This document shows positions 10,801 through 22,274 of a DNA stretch of 64,000 bases, piece by piece. The stretch is from Lasiodiplodia sp. COLG20 (taxonomy: Eukaryota > Ascomycota > Dothideomycetes > Botryosphaeriales > Botryosphaeriaceae), in the NCBI GenBank assembly GCA_009801085.1, contig VNWV01000010.1, positions 62,001 through 126,000 on the forward strand. Direction: 5' to 3'. Within the stretch, counting starts at the first letter, position 1. Each line of letters starts with the position of its first letter. Made by a program: the position numbers and the translations under genes. The notes beneath the pieces are model-generated. The model did not search any database and was not told where the DNA came from. It worked only from the letters and a program-made list of their open reading frames with translations.

Positions 10801-13800
10801 TTGTGCTGCGGCCCATCATTCGCCACCGGAAGGCAGCTAGAAAACCTGGGGACTTCCTTCTTGGGGAGCGGAAAATGTCTCACATCGCGGTTGGGGCTGA
10901 GCAGGATGGTGGGAAGGGGGCAGAGAAAAAAAAATGTAGGTGACTGGGTTAAACCGCTGCACCCCGCTTACGCTGTGTGTTGCGAGCTTCGTTGATGGAG
11001 CAAGTGATGGAATGCGCTGAGGTGCAGCAAAACCTATGGACCGCTCGGAAGCAGCTTGGTGTGGTCGTGTCCGGAAGGAGTTTGGGGGCATGAGTGTTAT
11101 GGTGCAGAATTTAGCAACACGGGCTCGGGGCTTGGGGAAGAACGAGGCTTGGACGGTTCCGTTTTCAACTCTTCGAAAGAGCTCGGCTGGAAGCGAAATT
11201 CAGCATAGCGCCGCTTGCAAGACGTTATTGGCAGGAGCGCCGGGTGCGAGATGACAGGTTGTGATGACATTTTTTCCTGCGGAGTCATGGTGTTGGAGCG
11301 CCGACGTTCGTGTTGTGCGATTGGACGTGCACGCGGAGGGAGAGTAGGGCGGCGCCTTGCCAGCCGGTCGTAAGGATGGGCCGGTCAGCTGTTGCTATGA
11401 GGGCGGCGGGTACGGCTGCTTAATGCTCAATGCGGTTCATGCTTCACCGGCGGACCGGCACTCCTCGTGACTGCGCCCTGTTCTGGTGGTGTGTGCGGAG
11501 ACATGAGGAGTGAGCCTTTGATAGCCCTCGTCCACGCTTAGGCTCGGCAGCGGTTTCGCACGGCTCGCATCACGTCCATCTCACATATGCAAGGCATGAT
11601 GATGGCTGCCGGCATGCAATGACGGTGGTGATGGCGCTGACGGGAGGCGATTGCTGACAACGATCTTCGAGAAGGCTTCGACCCGCACGGCACAAGTTGC
11701 GCAGACCAGCACCACAGGGTCCACGCGCTAGACGGTCGACGGAATGCTCGATGGCTCCGGTTTATTACTGCACACCCTTCATCTAACAATCCAATCTGTT
11801 CGAGAATGCCGCGCGGTAGCGAGCGCTGGAACGAGCACGGATTTCGCTCGTCGCTGGCCCGTTAGGCCGTCCTCCCGCTACCCCCGGTTGACCGATCTTC
11901 TAAAAACAGCGGAGGGAGGGACGAGGTCAGGCGCAGGCACCGTGAGTCCCGAGAGAGCGGTCGGCGGTCGCGGCCTTTTCCAGAATTCGTGTCTGGCCGG
12001 CCGAGCGAGAAAAATGGGGTTGTTGGCTGCTGGCGGAAGCCAAGCGGCTCACGTTGCATCCACCGTCTCCTGCCCGCTGGCCGGAGGCTTGCTCGTGCTC
12101 ATTGCTGCTGCACGTCGGACGACCAGCACTCGAGGCGGGTGGACAGATGGGAGATGATCAGACACGGCCTCCAGCGCCAATGGGCGGCGGGTGTGCCGGG
12201 AATGCGACGCTGACTACTGCTGCGCGGCCAGGCGCAGATTCCAGCCGGACCCCGTTGCCGCTGTGGCCGCCGCACACCGGCAAGACGTCAGGTCGAAGAT
12301 CCTGCCCGAACGAGTCTTCATGCGTGCCTTTGATGGCAGCCTCCGGCCTGTTCCTCTGCGCGCTGGGCCAGACCGCGCTGCTCAGATCACCATGCCGCAG
12401 TTCCTGCCGACAGGGCACGCCTCTGATCCGGGGCGGGAGGCTGAAATTTGCAACAATTTGCAGCTGGTTGTGTGGTGAGCCTCGAGTTATGAAGCAGGCC
12501 AGGGCCGCCTCCACGCTCCGCCGCGCTCGGGCCCGCCTCGTGGATCGCGGATAAAAAATCAATACACGTCCCAGCCACGAAGGGTCCACGACAGGCCCTC
12601 TCAACGAATCTCTGCCGGCCGCTGGCGCGCGCGCCCAGCACCGGGCGAATGAAACATCGGTGGAGACGCTCAGGGCCAGACTGCCTGGCCCAACGTGGCT
12701 TGGCTGCAAAAACAGGTGGTGCATCGAGATATGACGACGGCGGAAGCGACCGGCCACGGCGGGTCGAGTGGTGATGTGATTCGCGGCCGTTGCCACCACC
12801 GGGCAGGCCTTGATTCTGCGCCGCCGTGCGGGTGAGCCATGCCAGGCAAGGCTGTACCATGACGCTGCCTGCGGTTGTGTGCGCGGAGGATGGGCTTCTG
12901 ATCGCCGGCGCGCGTGTGGTGCGCCTCTGCATCGCCCTCGCGCCTGACGGAACAAGCCTTGGCCTCGGCGACCGGCCGGCGCTGCGCAGAGGGCAGTCAC
13001 GCTCGAGGCGGACCCAGCGCAGGCGACCCAACCGTTTCTCATGCAGCCACCGCCGACTGACTCTTGCAACGCGTGCTCCTTGCCGCCGCCCTCAGCAGCA
13101 GCAGCAGCAGCGCGAGGTGCCGGAGCGGCTTCAGCGGCCGCGGCGCGGTGCGCAAGATTGCAAGGACGGCAGTGAATTCTACGCGCCGGACCGACTGCGC
13201 GCTGCTAGGGGCAGCTGAATAATGAAGGGCGCGGGGGGAGGCCCGTAATGCAGGTGCACAAAGGCAAGTATTGTACGCAGCCAGAGAAATGAACGGGGCC
13301 GGGCGCGGGCTGGAGAGGCGGGCACGAGAAGCCGACGTGGCAGAGACCAGCGGCGGCGCTGCAGGCTGGGCTCCGATCTCGTGGTTGGCCAGAGGATCCC
13401 TCGTAAGGGGGTGCCCGCTGTGGAGCAGCCCGGTGACGAACCCAAGAAGCCCCAAGCGACCGCTCTCACGCCCCGAGGCCGTCAGAGCGACGGGCTAGCG
13501 TGCGTGCGCCGCGCCCTGGCCGTGGCCCTGAATACTGTCACCTCTCCGCCCATTTCTCTTCCTCGTCCATCTTCCTTTTTCGCCTCCCCATCCCACACTC
13601 CGCGCCCGGCGAAGCGCTCCCTCTCTTCACCTTTCGCTCGCCCCCGACGCGTCGTCTGCTCGAGCACTTTCGTCTGGCCAGCCGCTGCTGCACATCGCCC
13701 GCCACCCTGCACAGCGCCCGAAAAGTTGCCTGTCGAGACGTCCTGCTCCGTGCATCGCGACTGTCCTCGAGCGAACCCCATCGCCGAATTCCCTGCTCCC

Positions 13801-14581
13801 GCCCTGCGTCTGGGCCGCCGTAAGGAAACCGCGACGCAACACACGCCCGCACCCGCTGCCCGCTGTCGTGTCCGCGTCGACGCCGTCCACGTCCGGATTG
13901 CTCATCACCGGCCCATCCGCTTGCCGCCATTTTAGGAGCTTGCTATCCGCATTGCAAACCGCTGCTTTATTCCCTTGCGTTTCCTCTCTTCGCATCTCGC
14001 CCTTATTGCTCTGAGCGTTCCGCGGTTCACATCGTCGCTCGTCGCCCAGCAGGCCACGACCGACCGCTCGATCAATCACCTCACCGCGACGAGCTATTCA
14101 CTTAGATTCGTCCCGGCCGACGGATTCGCCTCCCTCTCACGGCGCCGAAACTCCGTTTCCAACCCTTTCGCCGACTCACCGTCGCCGCCTAGACGTGTTC
14201 GCAGCTGTTCATCTCAAGCTCGCTCCGTCACCCTTCCGATCTCCAGACACGCCAAACTTTCGCCCGGCTGCGCCCACGCTCAACCACCAACACTGACAAG
14301 ATCCTCCGTGTTGCGCGTCCTCTCAGCCAAAAGTCACAGCGTTTAGTCTGCCCAGCAACCCCAACCCGGCCAGCTCAGCGACAACTCACCGCGCATGAGA
14401 GCCAGCTACTAGATCCTCTGGTCAGGTTCGCTTTCAGAGCATTTGCTCGAATCCCCTTCGGTCGGAAATAAAAGAGGCGGTCAGTTTCCCTCACCGGTCG
14501 CTGTCTTGACGCGCCACTGACCCGTTCGACAGGGCGTGTTCGCACCGACTCTTTTATTTCTTTGCGACTGCGAAGTCCAGC
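7837..14581. other. 6.7-kb gene-free region upstream of the cyclin
   Basis: No conserved protein, tRNA or transposon is recognisable on either strand. Open frames up to about 300 codons occur, but they lie in GC-rich sequence, have low-complexity Arg/Ala-rich translations and show no family resemblance. Visible features are a CCACA tandem repeat (8544-8563), a run of about 16 T (8823-8838), Cys/Pro-type imperfect repeats near 10470-10510, a CAG run near 13095-13110, and a long C+T-rich stretch from about 13520 to 14560 that probably includes the cyclin 5' leader. It most likely holds a large regulatory region, possibly with unannotated non-coding transcripts. Confidence 0.5.
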
Positions 14582-16003
14582 ATGCCTTCTTTCTACCGCC
14601 CGCCGATGCCGCGGCAGCTACCTCTTTCGCCGCCTGAGTTCATCCCCAGCTACAACAGCAACGGTTGTGGAGGTAAGCACTACCAGCAGAACCCCTACGC
14701 TGCCCAGCACGGCGTCGCAGGCCACGAGGAACCTCGCTACGACTTCACAGAGCGCTACGGCCACAACTCCGCCATGGCTCCCCCGTCAATCATGTACCCC
14801 CAGCATGGCGCGTACCAGAGCACCAATACGTCCGGCCTTCAGCCGCCTCACTACTACGATTCCGTCGGCGCCCCCATCCTTCCTCTTCCGATGCCCGAGA
14901 TGGAAATGCACCGTCAGATCCAGCACGAGCAGCAGCGCGTTGATTCGCACATGAAGGAAGAGAAGCCCGTTGGCGGCGTCTCCGCCAAGCTCGACTACGA
15001 CATGGAGACGATGACGGATTTCGTGTCTGAAATGGCACAGGGAATGTATGCTCTCTTCAAGTCCCCGATCTGCCTAGCAGATATTGACCTCATGCGAAGC
15101 ATCCAACCAGGTCGTGCATCTTCTCCGTCTTTCCGGAAGTGGGTTCACCAAGTCCTTTGCGCGACGCGCCTTCCTTCCGCGACGATTCTGCTCAGCATGA
15201 ACTACCTGTCGATCCGCATGGACATGCTCTCGACGGGTACCCCCTTCAAGAGCAGCGATTCGCAGGTCTACAGGTTCCTCACCACGGCCCTGATGCTGGG
15301 AAGCAAGTTCCTCGACGACAACACCTTCATCAACCGTTCCTGGTCCGAGGTCAGTGGCATCAGCGTCACGGAATTGAACCAGCTTGAGAGGGACTGGCTC
15401 ATCGCCCTTGGCTACAACCTTCACCGTGAGCCGACCGAGTCGCGCGGGTTCAACTCTTGGCTCGAGCATTGGAAGGAGTACGAGGCCCGTGTTGCCGCTC
15501 GCGCCGCCAACACGACCAAGTTGGCTCCCATTAACACCAGGGTTCAGGGTAACCTCAACCGCTTGCGCTCGATGCCCAAGCTGCCTTCCCCGGTGTCCAA
15601 CCAGTGCACGTACGCCAAGTCGCTGTCTTCGTGCGACTCTTTCTCGCAGCAGGGCACGCCTAGCTACACACAGTTCGATCCCTGGCACGTCTCGCGTTCC
15701 GCGACCGAGCGTTCTCCTGCGTCCGCTCCGCACACGGGACCCACGACTCCGGAGTACTATGGCGGTCCTGGCACTTGGGCGCCTCCGGATGGTTACGCCC
15801 GCCGTAGCGTCTTTGGTTTCCCTCCGTTCCACCAGCTGCCCAGCCCCCAGGAGCAGGCGCCCATGTTCCCCCCGGCGTACGCTCACTATGGACAGCACAT
15901 GTGGGGCGGTCACGGTGCGGGCTGCAACTGCCTCTACTGCGCACGTCAGCACCCTTCGTACTTCATGGCCCCCGGCTTCGGTCCCCAGTCGGTCACGGCG
16001 TAA
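14582..16003 (+). CDS. Pho85-type (Pcl/Clg1-like) cyclin
   Basis: Predicted cyclin partner of a Pho85-class CDK, intronless, 473 aa. A disordered N-terminus rich in Pro, Tyr, His and Gln (1-135) precedes a cyclin box at about 145-300. The box contains LTTALMLGSKFLDDNTF (233-249) and LNQLERDWLIALGYNL (265-280), the hallmarks of the PHO80/Pcl group. The tail is Ser/Pro-rich with several SP/TP sites and ends in a short Cys cluster, CNCLYC (448-453). The upstream region is unusually long and C+T-rich. Clg1 is the nearest yeast relative by length and layout, but the precise ortholog is uncertain, so no symbol is given. Confidence 0.85.
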   Translation: MPSFYRPPMPRQLPLSPPEFIPSYNSNGCGGKHYQQNPYAAQHGVAGHEEPRYDFTERYGHNSAMAPPSIMYPQHGAYQSTNTSGLQPPHYYDSVGAPILPLPMPEMEMHRQIQHEQQRVDSHMKEEKPVGGVSAKLDYDMETMTDFVSEMAQGMYALFKSPICLADIDLMRSIQPGRASSPSFRKWVHQVLCATRLPSATILLSMNYLSIRMDMLSTGTPFKSSDSQVYRFLTTALMLGSKFLDDNTFINRSWSEVSGISVTELNQLERDWLIALGYNLHREPTESRGFNSWLEHWKEYEARVAARAANTTKLAPINTRVQGNLNRLRSMPKLPSPVSNQCTYAKSLSSCDSFSQQGTPSYTQFDPWHVSRSATERSPASAPHTGPTTPEYYGGPGTWAPPDGYARRSVFGFPPFHQLPSPQEQAPMFPPAYAHYGQHMWGGHGAGCNCLYCARQHPSYFMAPGFGPQSVTA

Positions 16004-18391
16004 ATCAGCCTTGACCCAGACTCCACCGACCGACTTCTGGGCTTCCTTTTTGTCTGGCAACTGGAATTTGTCCGGCGGCCTTGACACATTTTGTTCTTTC
16101 ACTGGCTTGCACCGATTTGGCATGGAAAAGTTTCTCGGGGATCGTCACACAAAAGCACTTGCGCATTTCCTGATTCCCCCTTCTTAGTCTTTTCTTACTG
16201 TTCATATTGGGGATACCCTCCGCCCGTTTCCCCTACGAAGACACGCTCCAGCGGATGCGGATCTACACTTCAGATTTCCTGTTGCAATTCCGGCACACGT
16301 TTCCCCCATTGGTTTTTCACGAAAGCACGCATCCGCCCTGAAATCGCGTCTGGCTTCTGGCTTGTATAGATTTCTTTGACGAGGGTTTTCATTTTCTTTC
16401 GCGCTGCATCGATTGTTGCAGCATTCTTTCTCATTCTCGTTGAATTCTTTTCAGCGACTAGACTACGGACTTTGGCTGGTGGAAGGCATTACCGGAAGGG
16501 GTGTTGGCTGGGATTCTTGCTTGTTTTTTTTTTTTTTTTTTGGCTTTCGGGGTCTTCTCGGCATCATTCTTGCGCCCTTAAAACTCTGCTGTTCGCGCCA
16601 CGCTTCGCTGTCGGGCCTGGGCTTCGGTTCAGGCGCAACTAGCGCTGCTCTGGCTTTCTTCTCCTTCGCGGACGGTCGCCGGGCCCGCGACACCTAGTGG
16701 GACCGCCTTCATTCCTTCGACCCTGGGCGATCCTCCGATCTTCAGCCTTTACACCCTTCTAAACGTTTACGACTTTACTTGTTCGATTCGAGCAGCTTCT
16801 TTCCCGCAGACCTGAGGAGGCGATTCCGAGTTCTTTTTCTGCATCGCTGGGAGGTTTGTTGATTCGTTCTGCTTTGATTGTAATTAATGGCATTCGATGG
16901 TTGCCGGAGGAGGGCTTTCATCCTACAGACTACTGCACGTTGCAAATACCCAAACCACAGAGCCCAATTGTTTTTCGGCTTTCTTTCTTTCTTATTTCAT
17001 TGGTTTGGGAATTAATTCTGGAACATATCAAGACGGTGATGGCATTACAGTTGCGTACATGCACGCAAATGCTTGGGGCAGGGATTGGGTTTTTTCACTG
17101 ACTTCACTGAAAGGAAAAAAAAGAAAAATCACAAAAAAGCCATAGCGCAAGACAGATTGCTGCACTAAACAAGCACTTGAGAATACAAAAACAACATATT
17201 GAGCTTTCTGCTGGTCAAACAGCGAGAGCGCACCGCAACTTCGCTTCTCCCTCGTTTTGATTATTGCACGTGTGCGTCTGTGGTGTGTTCGCATTACGGG
17301 TCCTCCTTTCTGGAAGTTGCCGCCAGAGCCGTGGCTTCCGTCTGGATATAGCGATGCAGACGACGTCAAGGGGGACGATGGTGTTTCATCGACATTGAAG
17401 CCAAAATATCCTTCATCTCCGAACCAAGGCAGAGAAGGCGGAGGGGGCGTCTGAGAAGTTTCTCGACCAACGGTCGAAGCGACGACGATCGTTCGTGTCT
17501 CAGCCTGATCGTCATGCTTTGGGCTGATTTCTGCTTCGTGTGGGATGCGAGGGCGCGTCGGCCGGCTGCGCACGCGCGTGTGTAATTTTGGTGTGTGAGT
17601 GGTACGGTTGTGCTAAGCCTTCTTCGAATGCCCCCGTACTATCCCTGCCGCTTTACGGTCATCCATCCGTGCCGTGCCTACCACGCCAACGTCAGTTAAC
17701 CTGCGCCCCGTCTTCCTGCTCACCCACCCTGTCGACACCGCTTCCATTCTAGCTCCTCGGTCCGCCTCTTCTGCCGTGTGACCCTGCATAGTAGTTCGAA
17801 ACGGCCGGCGCAAAGTCGTGGGGGTGTGTGGGAGAGGTTGGCTCCGCTCCTCTTCCAATGGCGAAAATAGCTCGGCTGCATGGTGATGTGATGGCCGGAG
17901 AGATGCGGCGAGCGAAACGGTCGCCATTCGCCCACGGCAAACAAGATTCGCTACTTTGCGGAGCGGTTTCGTCCGCTGCTCTTCTGCAGCAGTGCCCATC
18001 TTGGCTCGGGCAGAACTGCGGCTCTTGCTCTCTCTGGTCAGCTGCAACACTCCGGTGGATGACCATGCATATCATCTTGTCGCCCTCATGATTACTCGCA
18101 AATTCGATGTGTAGGAGACGGGGGAAGACCAGCTTCCAATTGTACGATTGCAGTTGAGCTGCTATTTCTAGCTCTGCCGGGAAAGGAAGGTATGAGTGAG
18201 CTGGTGGGTACGTACTCTTTCCCCGCACGCATCAACCACCTGCTCTCCGCACCTTTCATCCTCTCAAGTGTACCAACAAGAAATCTACGCACACATGGGC
18301 TTGCCACTCAAGTTTTGCTCTCCTTGTCACGGGGAACTTGGTTCAAGGCCACTTTCATCATCAATGTCGTGACGATTCTTGCGCCGCCTCC
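16004..18391. other. Gap between the cyclin and the receptor gene
   Basis: About 2.4 kb between the two convergent genes, so it should hold both 3' flanks. The first 1.1 kb after the cyclin is T-rich, with a T run of about 17 near 16525-16541, which fits a long 3' UTR or a terminator. No protein family, tRNA or repeat is recognisable in the rest. Confidence 0.5.
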
Positions 18392-21307
18392 TCAGCCTCC
18401 CCTCCTCTTTCTCCTCCTTCTCGTTCTCCCATCCACGACCTCATCACCCCCACTGCTCGAAAAGGCGCCATCCGAATCACCGCTCCCAACCTCGCCTGCC
18501 TGATTCCCGTCCATCCTAGCCGTCTCTCCAGCAGCGCCGTCCCCCCGAGCCCGCCGGACATCGACGCCCGCACCCTCATCCTCCTCGACACGGCTACGGC
18601 CATCATCACTAATTCCCGTGCCTACCGCCGGTCCTCCTACTCCATCTCCTGTAACTCCTCCACCCAGCTCCCCGAACTCGTTCACGCGCACCGCCTGCAG
18701 CGCCAGCCCGCCCCTCATCGCGTCGCGCAGCTCCGCCGTCGTGACGAGCGTCCCCGCTCCTCCTACTCCTGCTCCTCCACCCGCGCCGGACGGCCTGCCG
18801 AGTGTCGACGAGCTGCCGTTATGCGGCGCCCAGGAGGGGAGGCGGTGCTTTTTGGCGACTCCGTCGCCCTCCATGAAGGCAGTGGCCATGTTGCCACTGC
18901 TGCGGCTCGGGCGGAGGTAGTCTGGCGTGTGTGAGGGAGGGGGCGGCGAAGGGGTGTGGTGGACGGTTGCGCTTCGGGTGGGGAGGCCGGTGGTCGTTGC
19001 TGGTGATGGTGGTAATGACGACGACGACGACGATGGTGATGATGACGGTAAGACTTGGTCGTTGTGAGCGTGAGGGCGGGGCCGGGGCCGGGTGTGGGCG
19101 ATTGGAGTGATGGAGCTTTCGCCTGCTGCGCGGAAAGAGGAGGATGAGGATTGGGAGGGAGAGGGGAGGGAGAGAGAAGCGGCGGAGGTTGCCATTGATT
19201 GTTTAGTCGACGTTGTGGGAGACTTTGCAATGCTCAGCGGCAGCGGTGGAGGTGGCGGTGTCTCCGGCCTCGCCGCGTTGAAGGCTGCACTGTCGTCACG
19301 GACGTCGGTGGCGTAGAGGTTGTGCAGGTCGACGATGTCGCCGGTACGGGCCAGGCGAGCGCGTTCGACCGGGTCAATGAGCGAGGCTGCGCGTTCAGAG
19401 GGGAGGGAAAGCTTGTACGGGTTCGTTACTATTACTGGCGGCATGTCGACTTCGACGCCGTGTAAGCTGCTGGACGAGGAGTGGCGGGAAGATCGGGAGC
19501 GCGGACGGCGATGGCCAAAAAACATGGAAGATCTGGAGGGAACGGAGGTGTTGGTGGCTACCATGAGAGGCGTGGTGCCGTTGGCGCTGTAGTCCTGGGC
19601 TTCCGTCGCTTTCGTGGTACCGTGGGCAGGGGCTTGCCTTTCTGAGGGGTCGAGAGAGGTCAAGGGGAGATCAGAGTCGCGCCGGCCAAGAAGAGGAACG
19701 TGTTTGAAGGGGTGGCGGAGCAGCTCCCACCATCCAAGGAAGATGCTTGGTTTGGCTAAGAGGAAGAAGTTCTGAGTGCCGATGAGCTAGAAAAGGTAGG
19801 TCAGATTGGGGTTCATGCCGTGGTGAGTGGAAGTGTCAAGAATGAAGGACAGAGGTTCGTTTGAATACCCACCGAGCCCAGAAGCAGCGATCCCAGCACC
19901 AAATTCCGTGGGATGGCCAACTCTTCCGCATACTGCAGACATGCCTCCTTATCCCCGTTGTTGAACAGTAAACAAGCACTCCACGTCCTCGCTTCCGGCC
20001 TGTCGGCATGGGCCGCCGCCTCGCCGAAACGCGTGTCTTGTGCTACGAAGACGATGATATAGAACAAGGACTCGACTGCCATGATGACCGTCAGCGCTAT
20101 GTGGCGCCACTGCATTAGCAATATCCGCCTGATCTGCCACCACGTCATTTGCGACCGTTCCGCCGGCTTCGATCCAGTATTGGGCTCAGGACCACTCCTC
20201 TCCTGTGCCACCGTCTCACGACCGTCATCACTGCCGCCGCCACCTCTCTTCTTCTTCCCCCCAACCAACACACGCAGAAACACCCACACACAGTATCCCG
20301 TCGTGATCCATTGCACCAACAATGCGGCTCCGGCAAAGCCGACTTCCCACGCCCAGAATGTAGTAATGGCTTTGTGGTGGTTGGGGAGGCAGACCAGGCC
20401 GGTACGGTAGGAGACACCGGTCACTTTCATGCTGACTACAGTGAAGGTTACGGGGATGGAGATGCCGGTGAGGATGGAAAAGAACATGAAGGGGCGGCCT
20501 GGTTTAATATCCCAACAGACGCGCAGGTGGAGCCAGAGGGCTCGGAGGAGAACTTATTTGAGTTTCTTTTGTCAGTAAAACATTTGACTTGATACAGGGA
20601 ATTGTACGGGAGAGGGTTGATGCTTTAAGGCACAGGGTAGTGAACTGAGGAGACAGTAAGATGTGAGGGATAATATGCGGTTACTGCTGCTGCGGCTGCA
20701 AGTCATTACTCACTCCACATTACAGAACCCATAGCTCCAAGCAGGAGTAGCGCACCAGTCCAGGCGCATGATGTGTCCGAGTCCTGCCCGTTGGGCGTGA
20801 TCCTGTCCCTGCACATGGCCGGCTCTGTGCCGAGCGGGATGACGAAGGCAACGGAGAGGAATGCAATGGCGAGCGTGGCCCCGATAGTCAGGTAATGCCG
20901 GCCACTGCGCTCAGGTGGCAGGACGAGGAAAGAAAGGAGCAACAGCCCGCACAGCGCAACGGAACTGATACCAACGTAGTTGGCCACCTTGAGCGTGCGC
21001 ACATAGTCGGCTGGGTACACCCAGTCTTGCACCGGGCAGGGCAGGCAGCATTTCTGGCCCGAAGGAGCACTCGGGTTGATGCCGCAGAAACGGCCTTCGA
21101 CGTCTGCAGTCGGGTTGAAAAGGTTTGGTTAGCTTTGGATATTCTCTCTATCTCTCGCCCGTTTCCTTTTGATCTCTCAACTTCAGGTAGAGAGCTGGTG
21201 GCAGTGGAGACGATTAAAGAATATTGGCACCTACATCCTCCCCCTCCTTGGTAGTCGGCGTCCGATATGAACGGTGGTGGACATATCGTATCATTAGCAG
21301 AAGCCAT
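18392..21307 (-). CDS. Seven-TM Frizzled/Smoothened-like receptor with long tail
   Basis: Predicted plasma-membrane receptor, 845 aa, in four exons: 21235-21307, 20714-21103, 19873-20552 and 18392-19786; all joins keep frame. The N-terminus is short and Cys-rich (CPPPF, FCG, then CCLPCPVQDWVYPADY at about 43-58), with no clear signal peptide. Seven hydrophobic segments follow, from VANYVGISSVALCGLLLLSF to GSLLLGSLIGTQNFFLLA, ending near residue 400. The layout resembles fungal Frizzled/Smoothened-like receptors. The tail of about 425 residues is rich in Ser, Pro and His, with one ordered-looking patch (LVTTAELRDAMRGG). Ligand and signalling partner are unknown. An in-frame ATG 27 bp upstream (21334) cannot be excluded as the start. 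Confidence 0.75.
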
Positions 21308-22274
21308 GCTGGCCAAACGAGAAGCAACCGGCACCCTTCCCTTTAGTCCCGTCCTCGGCAGCCTTTTCTTGGTCTTCCTGAGAGCGTAGCGTTATTTCTG
21401 TTTCCTCAGGCAGAGCTATAGGAGCTGGTTGCTTGCCCGTGCCTTCGCTCTTCTGCCGCGAAAATGATCGAGAGGTTCCCCTGTTGCATCTGATGGGTGA
21501 AGGAGAAGAAGAGAGAACAGTGGCCGTTGAGCATAATGGACCTTTGTGTATGTCGTCATACTTGATTGACCGAAAGCATCCTCTTTTGCTTCCCTTTCCC
21601 TTTGTCCGCACGGGCATTGCTATCATTTGCCAAGTTCCCCGGCGCCCAGTGCCATGCATTTCCCTTCCCCCTTCCAACATCCGATCTATGAGCGTCTAGA
21701 AGGGTGGTGATCTAGACGTGCAATTCATCATTAGAACAATGAGAGCTCGGGCGAGTTGGTAACTGGTGAGATGCCGCTCGAGGCCCTTTAAGGTGAAGTA
21801 AGTTGCACCTGTAAGGGATTGGTCATTGACGATGAGCTGTGTCTAGTGACGGTGAGCATACATGTCCAATTACAGTGTAGGCGTAGCGGTGTATGGTTTC
21901 GACATTACTTGGGGTTCAAAGATAGGACCAGGCGCATAGTTTGATATGAACAAATGTTACGATCTCTCTTGGCTGATTCTTTTGTGCGATGCCCTTTCTT
22001 GGCTCTGTGTTGATGGTCCTACATTCAGCAATGCCATCTGTGATGAGCTTCCTGTTGGCTTTTCTCATTTCTTCCCCGTGATAGCAAAACAGCAAGCATG
22101 GATATTGTACACCACCCGTCGGTCCGGGATATTGAGTGCCCGTTAATCATTAGCAATAAAGAAAAGGACGTTTTGCCTCCCTTGTCGCCCGAGAGGTGTT
22201 AGAACGCCAAAGTCAATCCTTCCGTACCCAAATCCCCGGTTTCTAAAAATTGCGACCCTTGCACCGTGACGTGA
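21308..22274. other. Gap between the receptor and RSC7
   Basis: About 970 bp holding the receptor upstream region and the RSC7 3' flank, both on the minus strand. Composition shifts to more A+T from about 21720. I see no gene or clear repeat. Confidence 0.5.

Noticed and set aside
12158..13069. Open frame of 303 codons on the minus strand in the gene-free region
   Set aside because: The sequence is GC-rich, where stops are rare, and the translation is Arg/Ala/Pro-rich with no recognisable family and no supporting splice pattern.
16774..16796. T-arm-like GTTCGATTCG, a possible tRNA
   Set aside because: Only part of a T stem pairs, and no D arm, anticodon arm or acceptor stem could be placed upstream.
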